From: Erythrobacter sp. EC-HK427
Lineage (GTDB): Bacteria > Pseudomonadota > Alphaproteobacteria > Sphingomonadales > Sphingomonadaceae
Direction: 5' to 3'
DNA: 64,000 nt
NCBI RefSeq assembly: GCF_902498745.1
Contig: NZ_LR701479.1
Span: forward strand, 2,132,881-2,196,880
A program made the position numbers and the translations under genes. The notes under the pieces are model-generated. The model was not told the DNA's origin. It searched no databases and saw only the letters and a list, made by a program, of their open reading frames with translations. Shown in pieces: positions 24,366 to 34,473 of the stretch (its first letter is position 1; each line of letters opens with the position of its first letter).

Positions 24366-24528
24366 GGTGCAGCGGGCTTCGACTTTTCCCCAAGGAATCC
24401 CGCCTCCTGCACAGCGTCCCTTGCCCGCATTGTCACCTGCGCTAAGGATGGTGGGGCATTGACCGGCGCTGTGGGGCGATTCCGGGTGTCTCCCGACACC
24501 GCAGCGCGCCGAAAGGGAATTGATCGCG

Positions 24529-25656
24529 ATGAAAGTCACCATCGAACGCGCTGAGCTGCTCCGCAGTCTCTCCCACGTCCAGTCCGTGGTGGAGCGGCGC
24601 AACACCATCCCCATCCTGTCCAACGTGCTGATCGAAGCCGGGGATGGCGGACACGTGCGGATCATGGCGACCGACCTTGATCTGCAAGTGGTGGACAATC
24701 TGCGCGCCAATGCGGTGGACAGTGCAGGCGCGATCACCGTCTCCGCGCATCTGCTGTTCGATATTGCCCGCAAACTGCCCGATGGCAGCGAAGTCAGCCT
24801 GGAAACGGGCGACAACCGCATGGTCATCAAGGCGGGCCGCAGCCGCTTCACGCTGCCGACCTTGCCGCGCGACGACTTCCCCGTGATCGTTGAAGGCGAT
24901 TTGCCCACCAGTTTCGAACTGGCGGCAAAGACGCTCGCCGAACTGATCGACCGTACCCGCTTTGCCATCAGCACCGAGGAAACGCGGTATTATCTCAACG
25001 GCATATTCTTCCACGTGGCGGACGAGGATGGCGGCGTGTTGAAAGCCGCTGCGACCGACGGCCACCGTCTCGCCCGCTTCACGCTGGCGCGCCCTGCCGG
25101 GGCCGAAGGAATGCCCGATGTGATCGTGCCGCGCAAAGCCGTGGCAGAGCTGCGCAAGCTGCTGGAAGAGGCGATGGAGGGCAATGTCCAGATTGACCTC
25201 AGCCCCTCCAAGATCCGTTTCGCGCTGGGCGGCGAGGGCGGCGTGGTGTTGACCAGCAAGTTGATCGACGGCACCTTCCCCGATTACAGCCGCGTCATTC
25301 CCACGGGCAATGACAAGCTGTTGAAAGTCGATCCCAAATCGCTGTTCGCCGGGGTTGACCGCGTGGCGACCATCGCCACCGAGAAGACCCGTGCGGTCAA
25401 AATGGGGCTCGATGCGGACAAGGTGACACTCACCGTGACATCGCCCGACAACGGCAATGCGGTGGAAGAAGTCAGCTCGCAATATGGCTCGGAAGCGATG
25501 GAGATCGGCTTCAACGCCGGGTATCTGAAGGACATCCTCCAGCAGCTGAACAAGGATACGGTGGAACTGCACTTCGCCGATGCCGGCGCGCCGACGCTGA
25601 TCCGCGAGGATGAAAGCAGCCCCGCGCTCTATGTGCTCATGCCGATGCGGGTGTGA
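24529..25656 (+). CDS. dnaN: DNA polymerase III beta subunit (sliding clamp)
   Basis: 375 residues with the three repeated clamp domains. MKVTIERAELLRSLSHVQSVVERRNTIPILSNVLIEA, FTLPTLPRDDFPVI, RYYLNGIFFHV, ATDGHRLARF and the C-terminal ALYVLMPMRV, where partner peptides bind, are all present. It tethers the polymerase to DNA. The ATG at 24529 was preferred over an upstream TTG because it begins the family N-terminus. dnaA and recF are not nearby. Confidence 0.97.
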   Translation: MKVTIERAELLRSLSHVQSVVERRNTIPILSNVLIEAGDGGHVRIMATDLDLQVVDNLRANAVDSAGAITVSAHLLFDIARKLPDGSEVSLETGDNRMVIKAGRSRFTLPTLPRDDFPVIVEGDLPTSFELAAKTLAELIDRTRFAISTEETRYYLNGIFFHVADEDGGVLKAAATDGHRLARFTLARPAGAEGMPDVIVPRKAVAELRKLLEEAMEGNVQIDLSPSKIRFALGGEGGVVLTSKLIDGTFPDYSRVIPTGNDKLLKVDPKSLFAGVDRVATIATEKTRAVKMGLDADKVTLTVTSPDNGNAVEEVSSQYGSEAMEIGFNAGYLKDILQQLNKDTVELHFADAGAPTLIREDESSPALYVLMPMRV

Positions 25657-25674
25657 TGGGCAGGCGTTCAGGGC

Positions 25675-26991
25675 TTACCCCAGCGCCTTCATCATCGCCG
25701 CAATATCGACAAACTTTTCACGCGGAGCGCCCTCACGCGCGGCGGCGGCTTCGGCCTCGTCGATCTTCTTCCAGTCCTGGAAAGTGACCACATCCAGCTC
25801 GCGCTCCTGCGCCAGCGCATCGAAACCGTCGCGGCCCGCCTTGCCGCGTGCGCCCAGCGCGCCGCTGGCCATATCGGCGGCGATTTTCTCCACGACATCA
25901 AAGCCATCGGGGCGGTTGGTGCCGATTGTGCCCGAGGGGCCGCGCCGCGCCCAGCCGACGCAATAGAGGCCTGCAAGAATGCGCCCCTCGTCATTGGCAA
26001 AGCGGCCCGCGCGCTCGTCAAACGGCACGCCGGGCAAAGGCGACGAGCGATAGCCGATGCAGCTGATGACGAGATCGGCGGGAATCCGGCGGATTTCTCC
26101 GGTGCCCACCGCGCGCCCGCGTTCGAGGACGGTTTTCTCGACCTCAATCGCTTGCACCGCCCCATCGCCGATCAGCGCGCGCGGCTGGTTGAGGAAGGCA
26201 AATTCCAAGGCGATGGGCTGCTCGGCGCGGATATGTTCGGGGATCGCGGCAAATTCGCGCAACACGCGCACCGCCTTGCGCAGGCCCGGCTCCAACATCG
26301 CATCATCGCCCGGATCGGGCAGGTCGCGCGGGTCGACATGGGGCGCGGCGCGGGTGAGATTGCCTAGCTCGCCCAGTTCGCGCGGGGTCATCATAATCTG
26401 GTGCGGCCCGCGCCGCCCGAGGACGACAATCCGCTCCAACATGCTGCTTTTCAACGCATCATAGGCGTGGGTGACAATGTCGCTATCGCGCAGCTCTTCC
26501 GGCGTCTTGGCGAGAATGCGGGCGACATCCAGAGCGACATTGCCCATGCCCACCACCACGGCGGTGCGGCCTGAAAGATCGGGGGCAAGTCCGGCAAATT
26601 CGGGATGGCCGTTATACCAGCCGACAAAGGCCGCGCTGCCGAACACGTTTGCGAGGTCTTCCCCCGGCACCCCCAGCGCGCGATCATGCGGCGCACCGGT
26701 TGCCAGCACCACGGCGTCATACAGGCGCTGCAATTCGGCAATCTGCACATCGCTGCCGATGGTGACATTGCCGACAAAGCGGACATTCTCCGACAGCGCG
26801 ACATGTTCAAAGCGGCGGGAAACGCCCTTGATCGACTGGTGATCGGGAGCAACTCCGCTGCGGATCAGGCCGTAGGGGACGGGAAGCCGGTCAAACACGT
26901 CGATCCGCACATCATCGCCGAACGTCTTTTGCGCGGCTTCTGCGGTGTAATATCCGGCGGGGCCGGAACCGATAATGGCGATGTGGCGCAT
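25675..26991 (-). CDS. FAD-dependent ferredoxin-NADP reductase (adrenodoxin reductase/FprA type)
   Basis: 438 residues from the ATG at 26991 (MRHIAIIGSGPAGYYTAEAA, the FAD motif). DRLPVPYGLIRSGVAPDHQSIKGVSRRFE is diagnostic of the adrenodoxin-reductase family; the NADPH motif is VVVGMGNVALDVARIL; GWARRGPSGTIGTNRPDG is the conserved late block. It moves electrons between NADPH and a [2Fe-2S] ferredoxin in the cytoplasm. The C-terminal 60 residues form a helical extension. It is convergent with dnaN. Confidence 0.92.
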   Translation of the reverse strand: MRHIAIIGSGPAGYYTAEAAQKTFGDDVRIDVFDRLPVPYGLIRSGVAPDHQSIKGVSRRFEHVALSENVRFVGNVTIGSDVQIAELQRLYDAVVLATGAPHDRALGVPGEDLANVFGSAAFVGWYNGHPEFAGLAPDLSGRTAVVVGMGNVALDVARILAKTPEELRDSDIVTHAYDALKSSMLERIVVLGRRGPHQIMMTPRELGELGNLTRAAPHVDPRDLPDPGDDAMLEPGLRKAVRVLREFAAIPEHIRAEQPIALEFAFLNQPRALIGDGAVQAIEVEKTVLERGRAVGTGEIRRIPADLVISCIGYRSSPLPGVPFDERAGRFANDEGRILAGLYCVGWARRGPSGTIGTNRPDGFDVVEKIAADMASGALGARGKAGRDGFDALAQERELDVVTFQDWKKIDEAEAAAAREGAPREKFVDIAAMMKALG

Positions 26992-27153
26992 GGATTGACC
27001 CAACCTCGCTCCAGCACGGAATGTGCCAGCCATATTAACCGTTTGCTGCACGCCCGCAATCCGCCGGACAAGCCTGTGCACGGATGAATTGCGACCGCAC
27101 AAAATCCACGCGGAATTAACCCTTCTTCAAAGCGGATTTGCGATGGCGGCGAC

Positions 27154-29892
27154 ATGAAAGGTGCGACCCGAATGCCCAAGGCATCCCATGACTCGCAACC
27201 TGCGCCTGCGCGCGGGGGCGGGGTCGCGCCTGCGCCTGACGAAAGTCTCTCGAATACAGCGCCTTCCGCACAGCAAGCCGAGCCGGAACGGCGCAAGAGC
27301 GCGCGGCGAATGCCGACAGCCGATCGCGCCGTCAATGCTCCCAAGTTCGACAATCCCGCAAACCAGTTGTTTCCGCGCAGCTGGACGTATCTCGTGGTCA
27401 GCCTTGTGGCCGGGATTTGCGTTTGCATTGCCGCATCGGACAGCTTGCCCGGCACAGGCACAATAGGACTGCTGGCGGCCTCGGTCGCGCTGGTCTCGCT
27501 TCCCCTGCGCTTCATCTATGATTTTGTGCAGCACCGCGGCATAGCCGCGAAAATTGCGGGATTGGTCATTGCGATGGTCGTCCCGCTGTTCCTGTTCGGC
27601 TTCGGTGTGACGCTGTGGGCCATGGACGGCGGCATCGAATGGGATGTCGCGATGGTCGGCCTCCTGTGCGTGTCCGCCATCGCCACGGCCTATCTGCGCC
27701 GCCAACCAGCAGCGATTTTCGCGGCGCAATTCGCGGTGTGGACGGCTGCTGTTTTCGTCAACGCCTCGCTGGTGGGCTTTCTCGGGCTCGTTGTTGGCGG
27801 CGCAGTTGCCGTGCTGGTCACCCGCGAGCAGCTTGACGAGCAGCGCGACGAGGAGGAGCGCAAGGAAGCGCAGGAGCGGGTGCAGACCCGGGCGCGCGAC
27901 ATTCTGACCGATTACGAGGAGACCGGGCAAGGCTGGTTCTGGGAAACCGACCGCCGTTCCCTACTGACCTACGTCTCACCCCCCGTGGCCAAGTCGCTGA
28001 AGCGCAATCCCGACCGGCTGATCGGCCAACCCTTTACCCGCCTGTTCGATCTGGAGGATACCGGAGACGAAGGCGAACGGACGCTGATGTTCCACCTGTC
28101 CGCGCGATCATCCTTCAGCGAATTGCCGGTGCGGGCGGCCATCAACAATGAAGAACGCTGGTGGTCGGTTTCGGGCCGCCCGATCTTTGACCAGTTTGAC
28201 AATTTCGTTGGTTTTCGCGGGTCGGGAACCGACCTGACCGAGCGCAAGCGCAGCCAGGAACAGGCAACGCGTCTGGCCCGCTACGATGCGCTGACCGGCC
28301 TCGCCAACCGATTCCAGATGTCGCAGGCGCTGGAGAAAATCCTGACCGCGAAGGCGGAGGCCAACCGCCATTGCGCGATCATGCTGCTCGATCTCGACCG
28401 CTTCAAGCAGGTCAACGATACGATGGGCCACCCTGCCGGTGACGCGCTGCTCAAGCAGGTGTCACAGCGGCTTGAGCGCGCCGTGGGCAAACTCGGCCAG
28501 GTCGGGCGCTTGGGCGGGGATGAGTTCAAGGTCATCATCCCCAACCGCGTGGCCAATTCGGCGCTGGCGGATCTGGGCAAGGAAATCATCCATTCGCTGT
28601 CGCAGCCCTATTCGATCGATGGCCAGCGCGTCGTCATCGGGGCCTCGGTCGGCATCGCGGTGGCGCCCGAGCATGGCAAAAGCAGCGAAGACCTGATCCG
28701 CAACGCCGACCTTGCGCTATATGCGGCAAAGGATGGCGGGCGCGGGCGGTATCACTTCTATGCCGAAGATTTGCACGCGGAGGCAGAAGCGCGGTCGAAG
28801 CTCGAAGAAGACTTGCGCGATGCCATCGCCAATGGCGAGCTGCAAATGCACTATCAGCCGATCATCAAGCTGTCGGAAAGCCGCATCGCCGGGTTCGAGG
28901 CGCTCTTGCGCTGGCAGCATCCCGTTAAGGGGTGGATTTCGCCCGAACGCTTTATCGGCATTGCGGAGGATGGCGGCCTGATCCAGCAGATCGGCGAATG
29001 GGCGCTACGCCAGGCTTGCGACGATCTGGCCCAATGGCCGGAGGAAGTATTCGTCGCGGTGAATGTTTCACCGGTGCAATTCTCCAATCTCAACCTTCCG
29101 GCGATTGTCGCCAATGCCATCGCCAGCGCGGGAGTCCGGGCAAACCGGCTGGAGCTGGAAATCACCGAAAGCGTGTTTTTGGGCGATGATAGCGGCACCG
29201 AAGCCATGTTTGCCTCGCTCAAGCGGCTCGGTGTGCGGCTGGCGCTTGATGATTTCGGCACCGGTTATTCCTCGCTCGGCTATCTGAAGAAGGCTCCGTT
29301 CGACAAGATCAAGATCGACAAGAGCTTTATTCGCGGCGTGACCGAGAAGGGTAGCCGCAACGGCGCGATCATCCGCTCGATCACCAGCCTCGCGCAATCG
29401 CTGGGCATGGATACGACTGCCGAAGGCGTGGAAACGCATGACGAGCTCGATCTCGTCCGCGAACACGGATGCAGCCATGTGCAGGGCTTCATCTATCATC
29501 GCGCCTTGACGGCCGCGCAGGTTATCGAGCGGATTTCGCATGGGCTTGAAGCGATTGCCGAAGGCCCGCGCGCAGCCCGTGCTCCGCGCCAGAAAATGCT
29601 GCGCAAGGTGGTGCTCGATCACAACGGGCACCTGTATAACGGGACGATTCGCAATCTCTCGGTGACCGGCGCGATGATCGAAGGGCTGTGGAACGTGCCG
29701 GTGGGCACGGTCTTCTCGGTGCAGATCGCCGAACGTCACCGCATCACTTGCACCACGCGCTGGAGCGCGGACGACCGGATGGGTGTGGAGTTTTCCAATC
29801 CCTTACAACGCGATGGCGATGGCCAGATCACCGCCCTGCAAGAGCCGCCACCACGGCAGATGGACGAGCAGGAACTGCGTAAAGCGGGCTGA
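27154..29892 (+). CDS. Membrane-bound GGDEF-EAL cyclic-di-GMP protein with PAS and PilZ domains
   Basis: 912 residues. After a disordered N-terminus (1-70) comes a multi-pass membrane region (about 75-225), a charged coil (DEQRDEEERKEAQER), a PAS domain (about 250-370), a GGDEF domain with intact RLGGDEF near residue 454, an EAL domain with intact FEALLRW near 582 and conserved NVSPVQF, ELEITESVF, LDDFGTGYSS, KIDKSF and AEGVE, and a PilZ-like tail (from about 815, RNLSVTGAMIEG). It may both make and break c-di-GMP, and sense it through PilZ; the balance cannot be read. A paralogue without the membrane part follows. Confidence 0.93.
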   Translation: MKGATRMPKASHDSQPAPARGGGVAPAPDESLSNTAPSAQQAEPERRKSARRMPTADRAVNAPKFDNPANQLFPRSWTYLVVSLVAGICVCIAASDSLPGTGTIGLLAASVALVSLPLRFIYDFVQHRGIAAKIAGLVIAMVVPLFLFGFGVTLWAMDGGIEWDVAMVGLLCVSAIATAYLRRQPAAIFAAQFAVWTAAVFVNASLVGFLGLVVGGAVAVLVTREQLDEQRDEEERKEAQERVQTRARDILTDYEETGQGWFWETDRRSLLTYVSPPVAKSLKRNPDRLIGQPFTRLFDLEDTGDEGERTLMFHLSARSSFSELPVRAAINNEERWWSVSGRPIFDQFDNFVGFRGSGTDLTERKRSQEQATRLARYDALTGLANRFQMSQALEKILTAKAEANRHCAIMLLDLDRFKQVNDTMGHPAGDALLKQVSQRLERAVGKLGQVGRLGGDEFKVIIPNRVANSALADLGKEIIHSLSQPYSIDGQRVVIGASVGIAVAPEHGKSSEDLIRNADLALYAAKDGGRGRYHFYAEDLHAEAEARSKLEEDLRDAIANGELQMHYQPIIKLSESRIAGFEALLRWQHPVKGWISPERFIGIAEDGGLIQQIGEWALRQACDDLAQWPEEVFVAVNVSPVQFSNLNLPAIVANAIASAGVRANRLELEITESVFLGDDSGTEAMFASLKRLGVRLALDDFGTGYSSLGYLKKAPFDKIKIDKSFIRGVTEKGSRNGAIIRSITSLAQSLGMDTTAEGVETHDELDLVREHGCSHVQGFIYHRALTAAQVIERISHGLEAIAEGPRAARAPRQKMLRKVVLDHNGHLYNGTIRNLSVTGAMIEGLWNVPVGTVFSVQIAERHRITCTTRWSADDRMGVEFSNPLQRDGDGQITALQEPPPRQMDEQELRKAG

Positions 29893-30025
29893 TCGGAGCC
29901 GGTCGCCAGCAGGGCAAATTCTCGTACAGCTTAGTCGTTTGGTAAGCCAAAACGGTTAAGTCGCATGATGATGTAAAGGGCCGGGAGTTCGCATGACACC
30001 GCGCCTCGCAGAGGAGTAGCGTTAG

Positions 30026-32266
30026 GTGGGTGTACGCGGCATTTTCAGAGGACTGGGCGCGCAGCCCGGTGCCGCCGTGCGCGTGCCCGATGCGGAAAAG
30101 GCTGTCACCGACGCCATCGGCCTCGATAATGCGCAGCGCCTGTCTCTGCTCGATTCCTTCGAAAGCTCGGGTCTCGTCTGGTTCTGGGCGACCGACAACA
30201 AGGGCGCGCTGACCTATCTCTCGCCCAATGCCATCGCGCAGTTTCCGGCAGAAACCCATGTGCTGGGCGCGCAGCTGGGCAGTTTGGTCGAAACCGTCGA
30301 TGTCGTGCATAGCGACCAGCGCGCCCGGCCGTTGTCATTCCTTCTGAGCGCACGGACAACCTTTAGCGAGCAGCCTGTCCGGATCATCAACAAGAGCGAA
30401 GAGGCCGCTGGCGAGAAGGCCGAAATCTGGTGGTCGCTCACCGGCAAGCCGCATTACGATGCGGAGCAGAACTTCCTCGGCTATCGCGGCAGCGCCAAGA
30501 ACATCACTGACAGCTTCCAGTCGCAGCGAGAGAAGTCCCGCGCGGCCGAGTATGACTCGCTGACGGGGCTCGCCAACCGCCACCGCATGACCAAGCGCCT
30601 GGATACGATCCTCACCGCCTATAAGGTGGAAAAGCGGTCCTGCGCGCTGATGATGCTCGATCTCGACCGCTTCAAGGCCGTCAACGACACGCTGGGCCAC
30701 CCGGCCGGGGACGAATTGCTGCGCCAGGTCTCGCAGCGATTGCAGCGCATCCTGCCCGCTGAAGCAGAGATCGGGCGTCTGGGCGGCGACGAGTTTCAGG
30801 TCATCCTGCCGGACATGGATGATCGTGGGCAGCTTGGTGATCTCGGCAACCGCATCATCCAAATGATCTCGCAACCCTATTCGATCGAAGGTAGCCGCGC
30901 GATCATCGGCACGTCGATCGGGATGGCGATAGCGCCCTATGACGGCATCGGCTCGGCCGAGCTGGTGAAGGCGACCGATCTTGCGCTCTATGCCGCGAAG
31001 GGCGGCGGGCGCGGGCAATTCCGCTTCTATTCCAACGATCTGAAGGACGAAGCCGACGAACGGCGCGAGATCGAAGAAGACTTGCGCGACGCGATGCATC
31101 GCGGCGAGCTGGAAATGCATTACCAGCCCAGCGTTTGCTCTCGAACGCACATGGTGCACTGCTTTGAAGCGCTGATGCGCTGGAACCATCCGGAACACGG
31201 CCAGATCAGCCCGGCCGTCTTCATCCCGATTGCCGAAGATAGCAATCTGATCGACGAGCTTGGCGAATGGGCGCTGCGGCAGGCTTGCAAGGATGCCGCC
31301 GAATGGCCGAACGAAATCGGCGTTTCGGTCAATGTTTCCGCGCAACAGTTTGCCGGCGACCGCCTGTCCGATATCGTCGCCAGCGCGCTCACCGCGGCGC
31401 AACTCGACCCCAAGCGGCTTGAGCTCGAAATCACCGAGAGCGTCTTCATGGGCGATGTGATCGCCACCGATACCAAGTTCAAGGAACTGCGCGCGCTGGG
31501 CGTCAAACTGGCGCTCGACGATTTCGGAACGGGCTATTCCTCGCTGTCCTATCTCCGCCGCGCTCCGTTCGACAAGATCAAGATCGACCGCAGCTTTGTG
31601 CGCGGCTGCGCGGCCAAGGACAATTCCAACGCGGCGATCATCACCGCGATTGTCAGCCTGGCCTCGGCCATGAACATGACCACCACTGCCGAAGGCGTGG
31701 AAGCCATGGACGAGCTCGAATGCATTGCCGGGCTCAAGGCCGATTTCGTGCAAGGCTTCATCTTCTCCCGCGCGGTTTCGCAGAATGATGTCCTGGACAA
31801 GCTGGAATGCGGCGAGCTGAAATACGAGCCCGCAGGCCCCGCCAAACACCGCGCCGACCGACGCACGCTGTTCCGCCGCGTGGGCGTGATCCACGAAGAT
31901 CACCATTACGTCGCCATGCTGCGCGACCTCTCGCGCACAGGAGCGCGGATCGAAGGCCTGCTGAACGTGCCGGTGGGCACGCAGCTGGTGCTCGATCTGG
32001 GCGAGGGGCAGCTGGTGGTAGGTACTGTGCGGCGTTCGCAGGATGCCACGCAGGGCCTGTCCTTCGAAACCCCGCTGGTGAGCGATGGAGCAGGCGGATT
32101 GTGTACAAGGCACCGCGTCTCACCCTATATGCTGGCTGCCGCCGGTCTGCCCTTGCAGGCGCTTCCGGCGGGCGTTTCCGCGCCGCCGCAATTGCAAAGC
32201 GCACCCGCCAGCAAGCCGCGTTTCATGCAGGTGGACGTCACCTCCGGCTCAATCCGCGCCCGCTGA
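30026..32266 (+). CDS. Soluble GGDEF-EAL cyclic-di-GMP protein with PAS and PilZ domains
   Basis: 746 residues from GTG 30026 (GAGGAG nine bases upstream). Domain order matches the gene before it but without membrane helices: PAS (about 40-170), GGDEF (RLGGDEF near 253), EAL (CFEALMRW near 380, with NVSAQQF, ELEITESVF, LDDFGTGYSS and AEGVE), and a PilZ-like region (about 610-690, RDLSRTGARIEGLLNVPVGT). The two proteins share the motif NVPVGT in the PilZ part. Tandem duplication followed by loss or gain of the membrane part is likely. An 87-residue tail of low complexity ends the protein. Confidence 0.92.
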   Translation: MGVRGIFRGLGAQPGAAVRVPDAEKAVTDAIGLDNAQRLSLLDSFESSGLVWFWATDNKGALTYLSPNAIAQFPAETHVLGAQLGSLVETVDVVHSDQRARPLSFLLSARTTFSEQPVRIINKSEEAAGEKAEIWWSLTGKPHYDAEQNFLGYRGSAKNITDSFQSQREKSRAAEYDSLTGLANRHRMTKRLDTILTAYKVEKRSCALMMLDLDRFKAVNDTLGHPAGDELLRQVSQRLQRILPAEAEIGRLGGDEFQVILPDMDDRGQLGDLGNRIIQMISQPYSIEGSRAIIGTSIGMAIAPYDGIGSAELVKATDLALYAAKGGGRGQFRFYSNDLKDEADERREIEEDLRDAMHRGELEMHYQPSVCSRTHMVHCFEALMRWNHPEHGQISPAVFIPIAEDSNLIDELGEWALRQACKDAAEWPNEIGVSVNVSAQQFAGDRLSDIVASALTAAQLDPKRLELEITESVFMGDVIATDTKFKELRALGVKLALDDFGTGYSSLSYLRRAPFDKIKIDRSFVRGCAAKDNSNAAIITAIVSLASAMNMTTTAEGVEAMDELECIAGLKADFVQGFIFSRAVSQNDVLDKLECGELKYEPAGPAKHRADRRTLFRRVGVIHEDHHYVAMLRDLSRTGARIEGLLNVPVGTQLVLDLGEGQLVVGTVRRSQDATQGLSFETPLVSDGAGGLCTRHRVSPYMLAAAGLPLQALPAGVSAPPQLQSAPASKPRFMQVDVTSGSIRAR

Positions 32267-32326
32267 TCCCACCCCGCCAATAAGACCTGCTGACAAGCGC
32301 CTGCAGCACAGCTAATGGCGGGCTGG

Positions 32327-34144
32327 ATGACTGACCTTTCCAAGATCCGCAATTTCTCGATTATCGCCCATATCGACCATGGCAAGTCGACCCTCGCTGA
32401 CCGGCTGATCCAGTACACGGGCGGCCTCACCGAGCGTGAGATGTCGAGCCAAGTCCTTGATAACATGGACATTGAGAAAGAACGCGGCATTACCATCAAG
32501 GCGCAGACCGTGCGCCTCAACTACACCGCGCGCAATGGCGAGACCTATGAGCTCAACCTCATGGACACGCCCGGCCATGTCGACTTCGCCTACGAAGTCT
32601 CCCGCAGCCTCGCCGCGTGCGAGGGCGCGCTGCTGGTGGTGGACGCGGCGCAGGGGGTCGAGGCGCAGACCCTCGCCAATGTCTACCAGTCGATCGAGCA
32701 CGATCACGAAATCGTCCCCGTTATCAACAAGATAGACCTACCCGCCGCCGAACCCGAAAAGGTCCGCGCGGAAATCGAGGACATTATCGGCCTCGACGCG
32801 TCCGAAGCCGTCCTCGCCAGCGCCAAATCGGGCATCGGCATCGAGGAAGTGCTCGAAGCCATCGTCGCCAAGATCCCGCCGCCCAAGGGGGACCGCGACG
32901 CGCCGCTCACCGCCATGCTCGTCGATTCGTGGTACGATCCCTATCTCGGCGTCGTCATCCTTGTCCGCGTGATCGACGGGGTGATCAAAAAGGGCCTCGA
33001 GGTCAAATTCATGCAGGGCGGCACGCAGCACCTGATCGACCGCGTCGGCTGTTTCACCCCCAAGCGCATCGACCTGCCGGAGATCGGTCCGGGCGAAATC
33101 GGCTTCGTCACCGCGCAGATCAAGGAAGTCGAACAGGCCCGCGTGGGCGACACCATCACCACGGTGAAAAACGGCGCGACCGAGGCACTCAAAGGCTACA
33201 AGGAAGTGCAGCCGGTGGTGTTCTGCGGGCTGTTCCCCGTGGACGCGGCGGACTTCGAAAAGCTGCGCGAAAGCATCGGCAAGCTGCGGCTGAACGATGC
33301 CAGCTTCAGCTACGAAATGGAAAGCAGCGCTGCGCTCGGCTTCGGCTTCCGCGCGGGCTTCCTCGGCCTGCTGCATCTGGAGATCATCCAGGAACGCCTC
33401 AGCCGCGAATATGATCTCGATCTGATTACCACAGCGCCTTCAGTGGTTTACCGCATACACCTCGCACACACCAAGCACGAGAGCGCGGAAGTGCGCGACA
33501 TCCACAACCCCGCCGACTGGCCCGATGTGAACCGCATCGAGATGATCGAGGAGCCGTGGATCAAGGCGACGATCTACACGCCCGACGAATATCTCGGCGC
33601 GATCCTCAAACTGTGCCAGGACCGGCGCGGCATCCAGACGAACCTCACCTATGTCGGCGGGCGCGCGCAGGTGACTTACGAGCTGCCGCTGAACGAAGTG
33701 GTGTTCGATTTCTACGACCGGTTGAAGAGCATCAGCCGCGGCTATGCCAGCTTCGATTACGAGCAGATCGGCCTGCGCGAAGGCGACCTTGTGAAGATGA
33801 ACATTCTGGTGAACGCCGAACCGGTCGACGCATTGAGCCTGATCGTCCACCGCAGCGTGGCCGAAGAACGCGGCCGCGGAATGTGCGAACGCCTGAAAGA
33901 CCTGATCCCCCGCCACCTCTTCAAAATCCCGATCCAGGCCGCGATCGGCGGCAAGATCATCGCCCGCGAGACGATTGCGGCTTTGCGCAAGGACGTGACC
34001 GCGAAGTGTTACGGCGGTGATATTACGCGGAAGAAGAAGCTGTTGGAAAAGCAGAAGAAGGGGAAGGCAAGGATGCGGGAATATGGCAACGTCTCGATCC
34101 CTCAAGAGGCTTTCATCGCAGCCTTACGTATGGGAGAAGAGTGA
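32327..34144 (+). CDS. lepA: Elongation factor 4 (LepA)
   Basis: 605 residues from ATG 32327 ([22 protein letters not shown]), preferred over an ATG 12 bases earlier. G motifs: AHIDHGKST, the GITIKAQT switch region, DTPGHVDF and NKIDLP; the LepA-specific C-terminal domain includes [44 protein letters not shown]. Back-translocates or rescues stalled ribosomes. The last 18 codons (from 34088) use unusual codons for this genome, such as TTA, CCT, CAA and CGT, and an almost fully synonymous second copy of them lies at 34301-34357. Confidence 0.97.
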   Translation: MTDLSKIRNFSIIAHIDHGKSTLADRLIQYTGGLTEREMSSQVLDNMDIEKERGITIKAQTVRLNYTARNGETYELNLMDTPGHVDFAYEVSRSLAACEGALLVVDAAQGVEAQTLANVYQSIEHDHEIVPVINKIDLPAAEPEKVRAEIEDIIGLDASEAVLASAKSGIGIEEVLEAIVAKIPPPKGDRDAPLTAMLVDSWYDPYLGVVILVRVIDGVIKKGLEVKFMQGGTQHLIDRVGCFTPKRIDLPEIGPGEIGFVTAQIKEVEQARVGDTITTVKNGATEALKGYKEVQPVVFCGLFPVDAADFEKLRESIGKLRLNDASFSYEMESSAALGFGFRAGFLGLLHLEIIQERLSREYDLDLITTAPSVVYRIHLAHTKHESAEVRDIHNPADWPDVNRIEMIEEPWIKATIYTPDEYLGAILKLCQDRRGIQTNLTYVGGRAQVTYELPLNEVVFDFYDRLKSISRGYASFDYEQIGLREGDLVKMNILVNAEPVDALSLIVHRSVAEERGRGMCERLKDLIPRHLFKIPIQAAIGGKIIARETIAALRKDVTAKCYGGDITRKKKLLEKQKKGKARMREYGNVSIPQEAFIAALRMGEE

Positions 34145-34300
34145 ATCCTCCCCGGAACGGGGAGGGGGACCATCCGGAGCATGGTGGAGGGGCCGCGTCC
34201 GCGATGTTTCTCTCGCAAAGGCGCAAAGGCGCAGAGGCGCAGAGGCGCAGAGGATGCGGGAGCGCCCGAAGAGCGGCCTGCCCCGGCGGAGGCCGGGGGG
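34145..34300. repeat. Repeat-dense insert between the two lepA 3' ends
   Basis: Three repeat types lie in a row: a hairpin-rich unit (CTCCCCGGAACGGGGAGG from 34148), an array of GCGCAAAG/GCGCAGAG units at 34211-34252 related to the arms around the GxxExxY gene, and a REP-like hairpin CCCCGGCGGAGGCCGGGG at 34281-34298. An 11-base string AGGATGCGGGA occurs at 34070-34080 inside lepA and again at 34251-34261. No gene is seen. Confidence 0.7.
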
Positions 34301-34357
34301 GATGTGAGCATTCCGCAGGAGGCGTTTATTGCTGCTCTGCGGATGGGGGAGGAGTGA
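34301..34357 (+). pseudogene. Second copy of the lepA C-terminal codons
   Basis: Encodes [18 protein letters not shown]-stop, the same 17 residues that end LepA at 34091-34144, but 14 of the 17 codons differ synonymously (for example CTG versus TTA, CAG versus CAA, CGG versus CGT). Copy B uses GC-rich codons like the rest of the genome. It is probably a displaced native 3' end or the scar of a foreign one. It has no start and is not a gene. Confidence 0.85.
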
Positions 34358-34473
34358 TAGCTGCCCTTAGACTGGATGAGTGCCAACGTGGCTAGAGTGG
34401 TATATAGTTTGTTTGCGTATCATTTCTGTGCTTTCATGGACTGAGCCTTTTTGAGCAAAAATCGGAGTATTTG

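Noticed and set aside
30335-32113. A 592-codon minus-strand frame across the second GGDEF-EAL gene
   Set aside because: Antisense shadow; the sense frame has intact catalytic motifs.
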